64,000 nucleotides of DNA from Candidatus Abyssobacteria bacterium SURF_5 (GCA_003598085.1 QZKU01000145.1:12610-76609); one strand, 5' to 3'; shown: positions 1-9,651, counted from the stretch's first letter. Translations and numbers: made by a program. The notes: a model not told the origin generated them from the letters alone.

Positions 1-702
1 GACGAGCATATGCGGCTCCATTGCATGAATCACGCGGCCCCAGACATGTGGTACCTGATGGGGGTGATGCTGACGGCTGGCCTCTCGCTGAAATGGTTCA
101 AGGAAGCTTTCTGCAACGAAGAAGCGGAGCAGGCGCGGCGCGAGGGCCGCGACGTCTATGATCTTCTTTCGGAATCAGCCGCTTCCGTGCCGGCAGGATC
201 CGAAGGCCTGATCTTCCTGCCGTATCTCAACGGCGAGCGCACGCCGCATGCGGATTCGGGCGCGCGCGGCCTGCTGTGCGGCCTGACGCTCCGGCATCAG
301 AAAGCCCACATGGTCCGGGCGATCATGGAGGGGATCGCGTTCGGCCTGCGCGACAGCCTGGAACTGGTGCGCCAACTCGGCATCGAGGTTCACGAGATCA
401 TCCTTGCAGGCGGTGGAGCGAAAAGCCCTCTGTGGCGCCAAATCCAGGCCGACGTGTTCGGGCAACCAGTCCGCACGCTCAAGGTGTCGGATGCCGCCCC
501 CTTCGGAGCGGCGCTCTTGGCCGGGGTGGGCGCCGGCATCTTCGCGGATTGCGCGCAGGCGACGCTGGCCACTGTCCGAAAAGCCGAACAGGTCGCCCCT
601 GTCCCTGAGCATGTGCGCGTATATAATGATCATTATCCCCTATATAAGAAACTCTATGCCCTAAACCGGGACGTTTTCCACCGCCTCGGGACCATGACGT
701 AG
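1..702 (+). CDS. xylB: Xylulokinase-type FGGY sugar kinase, C-terminal part
   Basis: This is the C-terminal ATP-binding half of an FGGY carbohydrate kinase, most like xylulokinase (D-xylulose + ATP to xylulose 5-phosphate). The reading frame is open from base 1, so the gene begins before the window. The Met at base 10 is internal, not a start. Visible family motifs are a GSEGLIFLPYLNGERTP segment, the GGGAKSPLW adenine-binding loop, and the DAAPFGAALLAGVGAG segment near the end. About 234 residues of an expected 490-510 are present. The family is certain. Substrate choice within it (xylulose, glycerol, ribulose or other) is an inference from motif wording, and the missing N-terminal half would decide it. 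Confidence 0.8.
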   Translation, partial: DEHMRLHCMNHAAPDMWYLMGVMLTAGLSLKWFKEAFCNEEAEQARREGRDVYDLLSESAASVPAGSEGLIFLPYLNGERTPHADSGARGLLCGLTLRHQKAHMVRAIMEGIAFGLRDSLELVRQLGIEVHEIILAGGGAKSPLWRQIQADVFGQPVRTLKVSDAAPFGAALLAGVGAGIFADCAQATLATVRKAEQVAPVPEHVRVYNDHYPLYKKLYALNRDVFHRLGTMT

Positions 703-826
703 GGCGCGGCCACGAAATTTTCTTCCGGTTCTAAGACCCCAAGCACTCGCCCTTGTCTAATTGAATAATTCACCGGCGACAAACCCGAATTTGCGTGTTA
801 TATTTAAAGATAAAAGGGAGAAGGCT

Positions 827-862
827 CTGTCCGACCTGTCCGACGCGTCCGATCTGTCCGAC
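827..862. repeat. Four tandem 9-bp CTGTCCGAC-type units
   Basis: The stretch reads CTGTCCGAC, CTGTCCGAC, GCGTCCGAT, CTGTCCGAC without gaps. It lies in the 315-base gap between the kinase and the DRE-TIM gene, which otherwise holds only the extended -10 at 935-943. A 60-codon open frame crosses the repeat but looks non-coding. The nine-base period could be a dispersed intergenic repeat family or a set of binding half-sites. No function can be assigned. Confidence 0.6.
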
Positions 863-934
863 AAGTCACCGGCTCATTGGCAGTTGTTTTATGCCCCCAA
901 ACCGGACAAAAAAGCTCTTATTTGGCGGCCGTTA

Positions 935-943
935 TGATATAAT
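935..943 (+). promoter_or_regulatory. Extended -10 promoter (TGATATAAT)
   Basis: A TG dinucleotide one base before a perfect TATAAT lies 75 bases upstream of the DRE-TIM gene start. There is no convincing -35 hexamer, which fits an extended -10 promoter. The inferred start of transcription is near 950. Confidence 0.5.
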
Positions 944-1017
944 GAAGCACATGCTCTACAGCAAAAAGCGTATCTAATACGTATGTGGGCCCCTCGGGAA
1001 GGCGGGAGTGAAAGAAG

Positions 1018-2409
1018 ATGCCGAAGAAAAGAAGATTAAAGCTGAGCAAAAAAACGTATGTACTTGAGCAGGACTATTATCATTATGAGCTGCGCGATGT
1101 GACGGAGCCGAATCTTCATCGCACCATTTTCTCTTATGAAGATATTCCGAAAATCCCTTTTAATCACCGGCACGTTCCCATAGCAATGCCGAATGAAATC
1201 TGGATAACGGATACCACCTTCCGCGACGGACAACAAGCGCGGCCGCCGTACACGGTCGAGCAGATCGTTCAGCTTTACAAGTTTCTTCACCGCCTGGGCG
1301 GCGCCAAGGGGAAAATCCGGCAGACCGAGTTTTTCCTTTATACGGAGAAGGACCGCGAGGCCGTCCGCAGATGTCAGGAGCTTGATTACAAGTTTCCGGA
1401 GATAACCGGCTGGATTCGCGCAAACCGCAAAGATCTTGAACTTGTGAGAGAGATGGGCCTGAAAGAGACCGGCATCCTCACGTCCTGCTCGGATTACCAC
1501 ATTTTTCTCAAGCTCCACAAAACGCGGAAACAGGCGCTCGAGGATTATCTGGACGTCGTCAAGGCCACGCTCGACATGGGGATAATCCCGCGCTGCCATT
1601 TCGAGGATGCCACGCGCGCCGATTTCCTGGGGTTCGTGATCCCGTTTGCGCAGGAATTGATGAAGCTGTCGAAGCAGTACGGCATTCCGGTCAAGATCCG
1701 CATCTGCGACACGATGGGCTACGGCGTTCCCTACGACGGAGTATCGACGCCGCGCGGGGTTCAGCAGATTCTGTACAACATGCTCAACTACGGCGGAATC
1801 CCGAGCGAGTATCTGGAGTGGCACGGTCACAACGATTTCCACAAGGTGCTCATCAACGCATCGACTGCCTGGCTATATGGCTGTGCCGCCGCTAATGGAA
1901 CTCTGCTTGGGATTGGCGAACGCACGGGGAATCCGCCGCTCGAGGCGCTGGTGCTCGAGTATGCGGCGCTTCGCGGCGACCTCGACGGCATGCACACACC
2001 GGTGATCACCGAGATCGGCCATTATTATCGTTCCGAACTTGGCTACAATATTCCGGCGAATTTCCCATTTGTCGGGGCCGAATTCAATACCACGCGCGCG
2101 GGCATCCACGCCGACGGCGCCCTCAAGAACGAGGAAATATACAACATTTTCAATACCGAGAAGTTTCTGCACCGTCCGCTCGTCGTCGCGATCAACGACA
2201 AGAGCGGGCTCGCCGGCGTCGCGTTCTGGGTCAACTCGATGCTCGATCTGAAGGGTGATAAACGGCTCGACAAACAGGATGAGGGTGTGAAGAAACTCTA
2301 CGATTGGGTGATGGCGCAGTATGAGAACGGTCGCACCACCGAAATCTCCAGCGACGAAATGCTGCACGCCGCCCAGCAAATCATGCCCAAAAGGTTCAGG
2401 AAGTTCTGA
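1018..2409 (+). CDS. DRE-TIM metallolyase of the LeuA / homocitrate synthase / citramalate synthase family
   Basis: The 463-residue protein has the TIM-barrel hallmarks of acetyl-CoA-dependent acyltransferases of the 2-isopropylmalate synthase superfamily. These are DTTFRDGQQ (metal- and acid-binding, around residue 66), the HGHNDFH metal-ligand pair (around 280) and a GERTGNPPLE loop (around 307). Length and C-terminus leave no room for a full LeuA-type regulatory domain. A roughly 60-residue N-terminal extension rich in charged residues precedes the barrel. Known reactions of the family join acetyl-CoA to a 2-oxoacid. The substrate here cannot be read from the sequence, and no leucine, lysine or NifV genes sit nearby. 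The ATG follows a GGGAG ribosome site at good distance. Confidence 0.75.
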   Translation: MPKKRRLKLSKKTYVLEQDYYHYELRDVTEPNLHRTIFSYEDIPKIPFNHRHVPIAMPNEIWITDTTFRDGQQARPPYTVEQIVQLYKFLHRLGGAKGKIRQTEFFLYTEKDREAVRRCQELDYKFPEITGWIRANRKDLELVREMGLKETGILTSCSDYHIFLKLHKTRKQALEDYLDVVKATLDMGIIPRCHFEDATRADFLGFVIPFAQELMKLSKQYGIPVKIRICDTMGYGVPYDGVSTPRGVQQILYNMLNYGGIPSEYLEWHGHNDFHKVLINASTAWLYGCAAANGTLLGIGERTGNPPLEALVLEYAALRGDLDGMHTPVITEIGHYYRSELGYNIPANFPFVGAEFNTTRAGIHADGALKNEEIYNIFNTEKFLHRPLVVAINDKSGLAGVAFWVNSMLDLKGDKRLDKQDEGVKKLYDWVMAQYENGRTTEISSDEMLHAAQQIMPKRFRKF

Positions 2410-2445
2410 GTCTCGCGCTTTTCAATTGAACTGGCAGAGAAGTTC

Positions 2446-3210
2446 TCATCCCTCCTGGCCGGCTTTCAGATACTTCAACTGGAATTTGCCGTCGACATAT
2501 TCGAGGTACGAGAACTGTTCCTGCATGTCGCCGACGTTGAAGTAGCGCCTGGCTTTTCCATCGATCGAGATGGTTTCGTCGTGCGGCATGTGCGAATGGC
2601 CGGCGATCACGATATCAAATCCTTCCTCAAGCTTCCGGCGCGCATATTGCTGAATGCCCTCATCCTCTCGCAGTTTGCCCGCAACCGACGTGCTTTGCCG
2701 GCTGAACCGCGAAAACCGCTTCGCAATCCGCAGCAGCAAGTCCGGGTGGACCCAGCGTACGAACCACAGGATCGCCCGATTTCTTATGATTGCCTTCAGC
2801 ACCAAGTAGCCGCGGTCGTATTCGTTAAGGCCGTCGCCGTGACAAATAAAAATGCGCCGCCCGTCCAACTCGATCTCTATCGGCGCATAATGTATCTTCA
2901 TGCCGATGGTGTTTCTGAGAAAGTCGCCCGCCCAGTAGTCGTGGTTGCCGACGATCAGATGAACCTCGATTCCGCTCTTGACCGCTCCCGAAAGCGCAGT
3001 GAGGAAATGGAAATAGCGAGACAGAATGACCGACTCGTACTCGAACCAAAAATCGAAGAGGTCGCCGAGAATATAAAGCGTGGACACCCCCCTCTGGGGC
3101 ATCCGATCGATGAAATCCGACAGCACCCTGCCTTTCAACTCCTCGTTTGTGCCGGAGCCCAGGTGTGCGTCACAGAGAAATAGAATCTTTTTTCCTCTCA
3201 TGTCTCCCAC
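2446..3210 (-). CDS. lpxH: UDP-2,3-diacylglucosamine diphosphatase
   Basis: A calcineurin-like metallophosphoesterase of 254 residues. It shows the ordered metal-site motifs DAHLGSG (residue 13), GDLFDFWFE (46), GNHDYW (89), HGDGLN (124) and AGHSHMPH (200). This arrangement and length match LpxH, which cleaves UDP-2,3-diacylglucosamine to lipid X and UMP on the cytoplasmic side of the inner membrane in lipid A synthesis. It lies 15 bases downstream of glnE on the same strand, so the two are probably cotranscribed. It converges on the DRE-TIM gene with a 36-base gap. LpxH implies an outer membrane with lipopolysaccharide. A generic phosphoesterase is the only real alternative. Confidence 0.8.
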   Translation of the reverse strand: MGDMRGKKILFLCDAHLGSGTNEELKGRVLSDFIDRMPQRGVSTLYILGDLFDFWFEYESVILSRYFHFLTALSGAVKSGIEVHLIVGNHDYWAGDFLRNTIGMKIHYAPIEIELDGRRIFICHGDGLNEYDRGYLVLKAIIRNRAILWFVRWVHPDLLLRIAKRFSRFSRQSTSVAGKLREDEGIQQYARRKLEEGFDIVIAGHSHMPHDETISIDGKARRYFNVGDMQEQFSYLEYVDGKFQLKYLKAGQEG

Positions 3211-3225
3211 AGGTTACCATGCATG

Positions 3226-6200
3226 TTACTTCGTTTCCTCAAGCTCCTTCATCATCTCGACGAACACGCGATGCGACCGCTGGACGTGCAAGTGCAGCGT
3301 ATCCAGGAGCATTTCGGCCGGGTCCCGGTCGGCCGCGGCCCGAATCCCTAGTCGAAGCGCCAGCTTGTTCAGCGCGTCCACCTCCGCCGGCAGCTCCTTG
3401 AGCGGGCGGTCGTGCATCAGGCGCAAGCGGTTCTCGATGCGCCGGAGAAAAACCAGGCCGGCGATCAGGTCATCGTGTGCTTGCCGCGGGATCCTGCCGG
3501 TGCGGGCGAGCCGATCGAGCGCCTCGAGCGTATTCGGCGTCCGCAGTTCCGGCAGACCGTCCCCATATTTGATCTGCAAGAGCTGAACGAGAAACTCGAT
3601 TTCGATGATGCCGCCTTCTGCATTTTTTATTTGTACGCCCTCGTGCTCCTCTGTTCGCGCGTTCGCGAAGATCTTCGACAGCATTTGGGCGGCATCTCTC
3701 ACAACATCCGCCGAAAAGAAACCAGGCTGATAGATGAGCGCTTGCACAAATTCCTTCAGGCGCTCGCCAAGGTGCGCATCGCCGGCCACCGGACGCAATT
3801 TTGTCATGGCCCTCTTTTCCCAGAGGGCGCTCTTTCGGCGATGGTATTCCATGAAAGCATCGGCCGAAACAGCCAGCAGTCCCTGCTCGCCATCAGGTCT
3901 CAGCCGCGCATCCAGTTTATATAGATAGCCATAGGGATTCACTTCCGCCATCCTTTTCATTATACGCGCGGCCAGCGCATTAAAGAACTGCTGATTCGAT
4001 ATGGCGTCGGCAGTACCACCGCCAGTACCGCCGTCAGCCGAATAGACGAAAATAATATCAAGATCGGACGCATAGTTTATCTCGCCGCCGCCCAGCTTGC
4101 CTAATCCGAGAATCGCCAGCGTGGCAGGGCGGTTATCATCCGCTCGCGGCTGGCCGAAACGCGCCAACTCCTCCGCAAGACATTGCCGATAGACGCGTTC
4201 GAGCATGACTTCGGCGACCGAGGACAGCTCTCGGATCACCTCGGCGATATCCGCCAGCCCGAGAATATCGCGTAATCCGATCCGCAAAATTTCACCGTTC
4301 TTGAATCGCTGGATCGATTCGTAGAAGTTGGGGTTGATCTCCAGAAATTTTCCCAAGGCCCTGTCGATCAGCTCGCGCGAACTTTCTTCTTCCAGAATTC
4401 TCGTGCTCATGAGGAAATCGAGCACGCCGGGATCATTCACGAACAATCGGATGAGATAATCGCTATACGATGCAAGCGCCACGAACAATTCGATGGATTT
4501 CGGGCTGGTCGAGAGTACTTCATACAGATTCGACGGCGCCCCCATCGCCGTTATGCATTGCTGGAGATTGGTGAGTCCCATGTCGGGATCAGGCGATTGC
4601 GACAGATACTGGATCAAAAGGGGGGCGATACTCGAGAAGAAGGTGCGCGCGCGGGAGGTGTATGGCGATTGCGGCGGGCCATCCGCAAGAAATCGCAGAT
4701 TGACATATGCGACGGACGGATTGCGAAATCCATAGCGGGAAAGCGCGCTCCGAATTTCCTCCTGGTCAGGCTCGGGATTCATCATCAGATCGACCACAGG
4801 CGAGACATGTTCATCCGCTGAGAACAGCTTGCTGAAGAACTTGTTGAAAAGCTCGCGCACGCGGCCTGTCTGCCGCCGGTGTTCGTCGGCCAGCGCCTCG
4901 CCTGCCGATTTTGCCGGTTGATCCCGATACCCGAGGCTGCGTGCTATCACCTGAAGGGATTCGGCATCCGTTGGCAAAACGTGCAATTGCCGGTTCTGCA
5001 TGATTTGCAGCCGATTCTCAAGCCGGCGCAAGAACTTGTAGGCATCCACGAGAGAGGAGAACTCGGCGGACGTCAGGTACCCGATCTGTTCCAGTTTTCT
5101 GAGAACCGTCAGCGTATTAACACCCCGCAGCTGTTCGTTCTTCCCGCCGTGCAACAATTGGAGGAACTGAACAATGAACTCGATATCCCGGATCCCGCCT
5201 CGCCCGAGTTTTACCTCGGTCAGCGTCCGGCCGTGCTTGTCAACCTCGATCTCGCTCCGGCGCTTGAGATTCTGAATCTCGCGAATCCCGCGGTGGTCGA
5301 GGTATTTTGGATATACAAAAGGCCTGATCTCCGTGAGGAAGGCCTGCGCGAGCGCCAGGTCTCCCGCCACCGGCCGCGTCTTCAGGAGGGCCTGCCGCTC
5401 CCACGTCTCCCCGAAAATCTCATAATAATTCAGATGGCTTTCGAGCGAACTCACCAGCGGTCCTTTGCTTCCCATCGGGCGCAGGCGCATGTCCACTCGA
5501 TACAGATGGCCCCGATCGGTCACGCGCGACAGCAAGTCGATGCACTTCTCGGCCACCTTCGAGAAGAACTGATGATTGGAAATCGGCTCGATCCGTTGAT
5601 CAGGCGCCCCGGCGCGGGTCTCGCCTTCGTTCGAATACATGAACATCAGATCGATGTCGGAACTATAATTCAATTCCTCGCCGCCGAGTTTTCCGAAGGC
5701 CAGTACGACGGCAGCAGCACGGCGGTTTGTTTCATTTTCTCCAGGAATTCCGTGCCGCCGCAACACTTCCGACTGCGCGCTCTCGAAGGCAGCCTCGATA
5801 CAGATATCCGCGAGAGCGGTCGTTTCTTTCAAGATTGCCTCGACATCCACTTTTCCGCATATGTCTCGCGCCCCGATGTGGAGCATCTGTCGCTGGTTGA
5901 ATTCGCGCAGCACATCCAGTTTCCCAAGATAATCGGGCGCATCCTCGAGGCGCTCGGATAATTCCGATCGCAAACTTTCACGATCTGCGGGCGTATCTGC
6001 GAAATCGTCCGAAAGAATGCTCAGAAAAAGATGCGGCTGGCGAATCAGAATATCGGAGAGGTATTGACTCGCGCCGAGAATTTTGAGCAGGACGCCCAGC
6101 ACCCGCGGTTTTGCCGCCAGATAATTGAAATGCGATTCCCGGTCGCGGATTACCTCCACAAGGCGCTCCCAGTTGTTCAACGCCATATCCGGATCGGCCG

Positions 6201-6408
6201 CTGAACTCAGCTCCTGCAGAACATCCGGCAGAATCCGGCAGAACAACTCGTAGCCGGGACCGTGGCCAGCCAAGAGCTTCAAATTCTTATCCGCCGTAAC
6301 CGGATCGCGAATACCGGCGCCGGTCAGAACGCGGCGGACGGAGTCGAACGGAATCTTTTCAGTGAAGAAGATTTCCGCAAGTCGCTCGTGCTCTTGCAAA
6401 TGAGACAA
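3226..6408 (-). CDS. glnE: Bifunctional glutamine synthetase adenylyltransferase/deadenylylase
   Basis: 1060 residues with the two-lobed GlnE architecture. An N-terminal nucleotidyltransferase domain (deadenylylation) carries AFGKLGGEELNYSSDIDL near residue 237. A C-terminal one (adenylylation) carries GLGKLGGGEINYASDLDI near 770. Each is followed by helical PII-uridylyl-transfer-like regions. The enzyme sets glutamine synthetase activity in response to nitrogen status. It is slightly longer than the usual 940-1000 residues. The start is TTG. It is supported by the extended -10 just upstream, which predicts a 5' leader of about 28 bases, and by the absence of any Met codon for the next 70 residues. 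No glnA or glnB is in the window. Confidence 0.92.
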   Translation of the reverse strand: MSHLQEHERLAEIFFTEKIPFDSVRRVLTGAGIRDPVTADKNLKLLAGHGPGYELFCRILPDVLQELSSAADPDMALNNWERLVEVIRDRESHFNYLAAKPRVLGVLLKILGASQYLSDILIRQPHLFLSILSDDFADTPADRESLRSELSERLEDAPDYLGKLDVLREFNQRQMLHIGARDICGKVDVEAILKETTALADICIEAAFESAQSEVLRRHGIPGENETNRRAAAVVLAFGKLGGEELNYSSDIDLMFMYSNEGETRAGAPDQRIEPISNHQFFSKVAEKCIDLLSRVTDRGHLYRVDMRLRPMGSKGPLVSSLESHLNYYEIFGETWERQALLKTRPVAGDLALAQAFLTEIRPFVYPKYLDHRGIREIQNLKRRSEIEVDKHGRTLTEVKLGRGGIRDIEFIVQFLQLLHGGKNEQLRGVNTLTVLRKLEQIGYLTSAEFSSLVDAYKFLRRLENRLQIMQNRQLHVLPTDAESLQVIARSLGYRDQPAKSAGEALADEHRRQTGRVRELFNKFFSKLFSADEHVSPVVDLMMNPEPDQEEIRSALSRYGFRNPSVAYVNLRFLADGPPQSPYTSRARTFFSSIAPLLIQYLSQSPDPDMGLTNLQQCITAMGAPSNLYEVLSTSPKSIELFVALASYSDYLIRLFVNDPGVLDFLMSTRILEEESSRELIDRALGKFLEINPNFYESIQRFKNGEILRIGLRDILGLADIAEVIRELSSVAEVMLERVYRQCLAEELARFGQPRADDNRPATLAILGLGKLGGGEINYASDLDIIFVYSADGGTGGGTADAISNQQFFNALAARIMKRMAEVNPYGYLYKLDARLRPDGEQGLLAVSADAFMEYHRRKSALWEKRAMTKLRPVAGDAHLGERLKEFVQALIYQPGFFSADVVRDAAQMLSKIFANARTEEHEGVQIKNAEGGIIEIEFLVQLLQIKYGDGLPELRTPNTLEALDRLARTGRIPRQAHDDLIAGLVFLRRIENRLRLMHDRPLKELPAEVDALNKLALRLGIRAAADRDPAEMLLDTLHLHVQRSHRVFVEMMKELEETK

Positions 6409-6442
6409 CCTTTTCTTTTCCGGAAGTTGTTCAACCTGGCTT

Positions 6443-6451
6443 ATTATAACA
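6443..6451 (-). promoter_or_regulatory. Extended -10 promoter of glnE-lpxH
   Basis: Read on the minus strand the sequence is TGTTATAAT, a TG-N-TATAAT extended -10, 35 bases before the glnE TTG. No good -35 is visible. Confidence 0.5.
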
Positions 6452-6665
6452 TGTTCGCCTCAAACGCCGGGGCGCAAAATGCCTTCGAGGAATCGCCCGG
6501 TCTGCCGCGATGGCGGCTATCGGCTCGCTCGGCGAAACCCGCCGGCGAGCACCAAGCGCCCCTCCTTTTTTGAAAGTGAGAGGGGCTGTGTTTCGCAGTT
6601 TCGGCAAACCGCCGCCTGCAGTAAAGACAAGCGAGCAGAAGAGTTGCCGCACTGCACTCATTGGC

Positions 6666-6694
6666 TTGACTGCAAATTTTCCACACTGTATAAT
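6666..6694 (+). promoter_or_regulatory. Sigma-70 type promoter of the ABC-2 operon
   Basis: TTGACT and TATAAT are separated by exactly 17 bases. The predicted transcript starts near 6701, about 110 bases before the ATPase gene. Both boxes are close to consensus. Confidence 0.7.
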
Positions 6695-6810
6695 GAGATA
6701 TTCGATTATCGGGGGCCGCTTCTACATAGGCCGCCATTGGAGTATCCGCAGCTGTTATCCTGACAGGACCAGCGGGGAGCATCAATTGTCTACAGGGGGA
6801 GAAGTTTTCT

Positions 6811-7773
6811 ATGCCGCCTGCCATTGAAATCAACGGTTTGACTAAAACGTACCGCACACTGTTCGGCCTCCGACAAGTGACCGCGGTTGACGACCTGAAC
6901 CTGACGGTTGAGGAAGGAGAAGTCTTCGGTTTTCTCGGTCCGAACGGGGCGGGCAAAACGACGACGATCAAAATCTTGCTCGGAATCATTTATCCCACCG
7001 CCGGCGAGTGCAAGCTCTTTGGGGAACGGTTCGCCTCCAATTTTGCATTCGCTCCGGAATCCGCCAACAGCAGGTTGAAGGCCAACATTGGTTATCTTCC
7101 CGAAGGTCCGTATTTCCATGAGTTCCTTTCCGGCCGGGAGGTGCTCTCGTTCTACGGCAAGTTGTACGGCCTGCGCGGAAATCATTTGAAGAGCCGGATC
7201 GATGAGACGCTCGATATTGTGGGAATGCAGTACGCAGCCGACCGGCTTGTGCAGCATTACTCGAAGGGAATGCGCCAGCGAATTGGATTGGCGCAGGCTC
7301 TGCTGAGCGATCCAAAGCTGATGATCCTTGACGAGCCGACGGTCGGCCTCGACCCGATAGCTCGCCGCGAGATACGCGACCTGATGATCAAATTGAGGAA
7401 TCTGGGGAAGACGCTGTTCGTGTGTTCGCATGAATTGAGCGAAGTCGAGATGATCTGCAACAAGATTGCAATTATCAACCGCGGAAAGATGGTCACGCAT
7501 GGAAAACTCCTCGATCTGATGCTGCAAGACCGCGCCGTGGAAATCGACGTGACCAATCTCCAGGAAGCTGTGTGGAAGAAACTGGAGACAGAAGGCTGTT
7601 TTGTCGGGAAGGCGGAGACCGGGCTGACTATGGTCCGCCTGCCCGAAAACCGCAGCCTTTACCAGATATTGGACATTCTAAAGGCTGACGCGACCGAGAT
7701 AGTCGCGATCAGACCAAAAAAAGAATCTTTGGAGGATTTGTTCATTCGATCTGTGAAGGAGGAAGTCGCGTGA
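6811..7773 (+). CDS. ABC-2 type transporter ATP-binding protein
   Basis: 320-residue ATPase. Walker A is GPNGAGKTT (around residue 49), the signature is the variant YSKGMRQR (around 151) instead of LSGGQ, and Walker B is LMILDEPTVGLDP (around 172), with the switch histidine in CSHELSEVE. The GMRQR signature, the DrrA/CcmA-like layout and a C-terminal domain of about 80 residues are typical of exporters whose partner is an ABC-2 permease. That partner overlaps it by four bases (GTGA). Together they probably export a lipid, polysaccharide or drug, or act in gliding- or NatAB-like functions. The substrate is unknown. A GGGGGAG ribosome site precedes the ATG. Confidence 0.88.
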   Translation: MPPAIEINGLTKTYRTLFGLRQVTAVDDLNLTVEEGEVFGFLGPNGAGKTTTIKILLGIIYPTAGECKLFGERFASNFAFAPESANSRLKANIGYLPEGPYFHEFLSGREVLSFYGKLYGLRGNHLKSRIDETLDIVGMQYAADRLVQHYSKGMRQRIGLAQALLSDPKLMILDEPTVGLDPIARREIRDLMIKLRNLGKTLFVCSHELSEVEMICNKIAIINRGKMVTHGKLLDLMLQDRAVEIDVTNLQEAVWKKLETEGCFVGKAETGLTMVRLPENRSLYQILDILKADATEIVAIRPKKESLEDLFIRSVKEEVA

Positions 7774-8567
7774 ATTCGCTGGTAATCGGGATGAACGCAT
7801 ATCGGGAATCGATACGGCGCAAAACCCTCATCGCTTTCTTGTTGTTCGCCATGCTCGTCATCGGCAGTTCCACGTTTTTGACCGTGCTCTCGCCGGGCGA
7901 GGAAATCAAGATGGTCAAAGATGTCTGCCTGAGCTGCATCTCCTTTTTCGGCATGTTGATCGCGGTATTTTCCGCCGGCGCCCTGCTTCCGGGGGAGACC
8001 GATAACAGGACCATTCACACGATCCTGTCAAAACCGCTGAAGCGCGTGACTTATCTGGCGGGCAAGTACTTGGGAGCCCAGTTCACCATCCTGTTGAATA
8101 TCGGATTAATGGCCGTCCTGTTCCTCGTCCTGCTGTATCTGCAATCCCGCAGATACGTTGACGAGACAGCGCCTTCGTTTTCCGTTACCGCGCTGGTCGC
8201 CTCAAAAGCCATGCTGCTGGTCTACTTCGAATTGCTCGTGCTCTCGGCGCTCGCGTTTGCCGTCTCCACCATGTCCACCTCGGCAACTCTTCCCGTGATC
8301 GGCGGCATCTTCATTTATATCGTCGGCCATTCGGTCAATTACCTGAAGAACCTGAGCGAGCACGCCTCCTCCGAGATGATGTCGTTCATCATCAGGCAGT
8401 TTTACCTGATCCTGCCGAACTTCAGCAACTTCTACTTGAGAAATCAGTTGATCCATAACGACCCGTACGTGCCGCAGGGAATCGCAAAACTGTTTGTTTA
8501 CGCCCTGCTCTATGCCGGGTTCGGAATGCTGATTGCCTACATCTTGTTCCGAAAGAAGGATGTGTAA
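7770..8567 (+). CDS. ABC-2 type transporter permease
   Basis: 265-residue membrane protein starting with GTG inside the end of the ATPase gene, preceded by AGGAGG. It has about six hydrophobic segments, beginning with TLIAFLLFAMLVIGSSTF and ending with a C-terminal helix before FRKKDV. The segment LPGETDNRTIHTILSKPLKR between the second and third helices is the conserved cytoplasmic loop of the NatB/ABC-2 permease family. It forms the membrane channel of the exporter with the preceding ATPase. The substrate cannot be inferred. Confidence 0.82.
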   Translation: MNSLVIGMNAYRESIRRKTLIAFLLFAMLVIGSSTFLTVLSPGEEIKMVKDVCLSCISFFGMLIAVFSAGALLPGETDNRTIHTILSKPLKRVTYLAGKYLGAQFTILLNIGLMAVLFLVLLYLQSRRYVDETAPSFSVTALVASKAMLLVYFELLVLSALAFAVSTMSTSATLPVIGGIFIYIVGHSVNYLKNLSEHASSEMMSFIIRQFYLILPNFSNFYLRNQLIHNDPYVPQGIAKLFVYALLYAGFGMLIAYILFRKKDV

Positions 8568-8571
8568 GCGC

Positions 8572-9651
8572 ATGAGCAAGTTGAAGGAAAAAGCCATCTT
8601 CGGAGTTGTCGCCTTAGCTTTCCTGATTCCGATCTCGCTTGTCCAATCGGACATCGAGAGCGACACAGGAAGAATCACTTTCCTGCGATGGGTGGATAAT
8701 CAAGAGGCTTACAGCCAGCAGGTGATCCAGCGCATCATCGTCGAACAGGACGAGCGCGACCCTGCGGAAACAGCCCTCTTTAATCAGGTAACGGAGCTCG
8801 GCCGCTCGTTAAATCCCGATTTTTCGGAGCTTCCGGTGCCCGCTAAGTGGAAACTGATTAATCGGCCGGAATTCAACCCCTTATACATGCAATTCGTTGA
8901 ATTGATCAGGCAGTCCAAGGCCTCCCTGATCGAGGGTGGAATCGAGTGGAGCAATCCCGATGTCAGCGCAAATGTCGGCGCCCTCGTGCTGGGGTTCAGA
9001 AAACTGGTTGCCGATATGTTGTGGCTCAAGGTCGACGAGTACTGGCATCGCGGACAGGTGCAAAGAATGCTCCCAATGATGGAGACAGTGACCACGCTCG
9101 ACCCCCATTTCATCGAGGCGTACGCACTTGGGGCGTGGCACCTGGCCTATAACGTGACGGTCATGTTCCACTCCGCTGAAGAAAGAATGAAATATATCGA
9201 GCAGGGGGTCAGTCTCCTCAAGAAGGGCATCAAGAACAATCCCCGGAGCTCCAAGCTGTATGCGGAAATGGGATTCACCATTTACTTCCGCAAGCTCTCC
9301 GATTGGGAAAAGGCCGCGTATTATCTGGGCGAAGCGACAAAGTACGAGCACGAACCCTGGGTGGAGCGGGCATACGCCCTCTCGCTCGAGCGCTTGCGAG
9401 AAGAAGAAAAGGCGTTTGCGCTCCTGGAAGATTACGACCGCAGGCATCCGGACTTCAAGATGCAGAAGCTCACTATGAAGCGTCTGGAAAAGAAGCTCGA
9501 GGCCCGCAAGTTGGAGCGCGAAGGCGATCTTGAGGCTGCTTTCGAATTATGGCGGTTCCTGAAGGATGACGATCCCTCTGATTTCATCGCCCCGCAGGAA
9601 TACCTGCGACTAAAAATGGAATTAGAGAAGGCTAACGGCCTCACGTCGTGA
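8572..9651 (+). CDS. TPR-repeat protein of the ABC-2 operon
   Basis: 359 residues starting at an ATG four bases after the permease stop. An in-frame ATG at 8533 lies inside the permease gene and is less likely. There is one N-terminal hydrophobic segment (about residues 9-22, IFGVVALAFLIPISL), then a mostly helical protein. Tetratricopeptide-like helix pairs lie around residues 180-330 (for example NPRSSKLYAEMGFTIYFRKL and WEKAAYYLGEATKYE). The segment is probably a membrane anchor or signal, placing the repeats in the periplasm. Its position as third gene before the operon terminator suggests an accessory role for the exporter. I do not recognise a named family. Confidence 0.7.
   Translation: MSKLKEKAIFGVVALAFLIPISLVQSDIESDTGRITFLRWVDNQEAYSQQVIQRIIVEQDERDPAETALFNQVTELGRSLNPDFSELPVPAKWKLINRPEFNPLYMQFVELIRQSKASLIEGGIEWSNPDVSANVGALVLGFRKLVADMLWLKVDEYWHRGQVQRMLPMMETVTTLDPHFIEAYALGAWHLAYNVTVMFHSAEERMKYIEQGVSLLKKGIKNNPRSSKLYAEMGFTIYFRKLSDWEKAAYYLGEATKYEHEPWVERAYALSLERLREEEKAFALLEDYDRRHPDFKMQKLTMKRLEKKLEARKLEREGDLEAAFELWRFLKDDDPSDFIAPQEYLRLKMELEKANGLTS

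Noticed and set aside
795-977. 60-codon open frame between the kinase and the DRE-TIM gene
   Set aside because: It runs through the tandem 9-base repeat and the -10 box, lacks a ribosome site and has no recognisable protein features.
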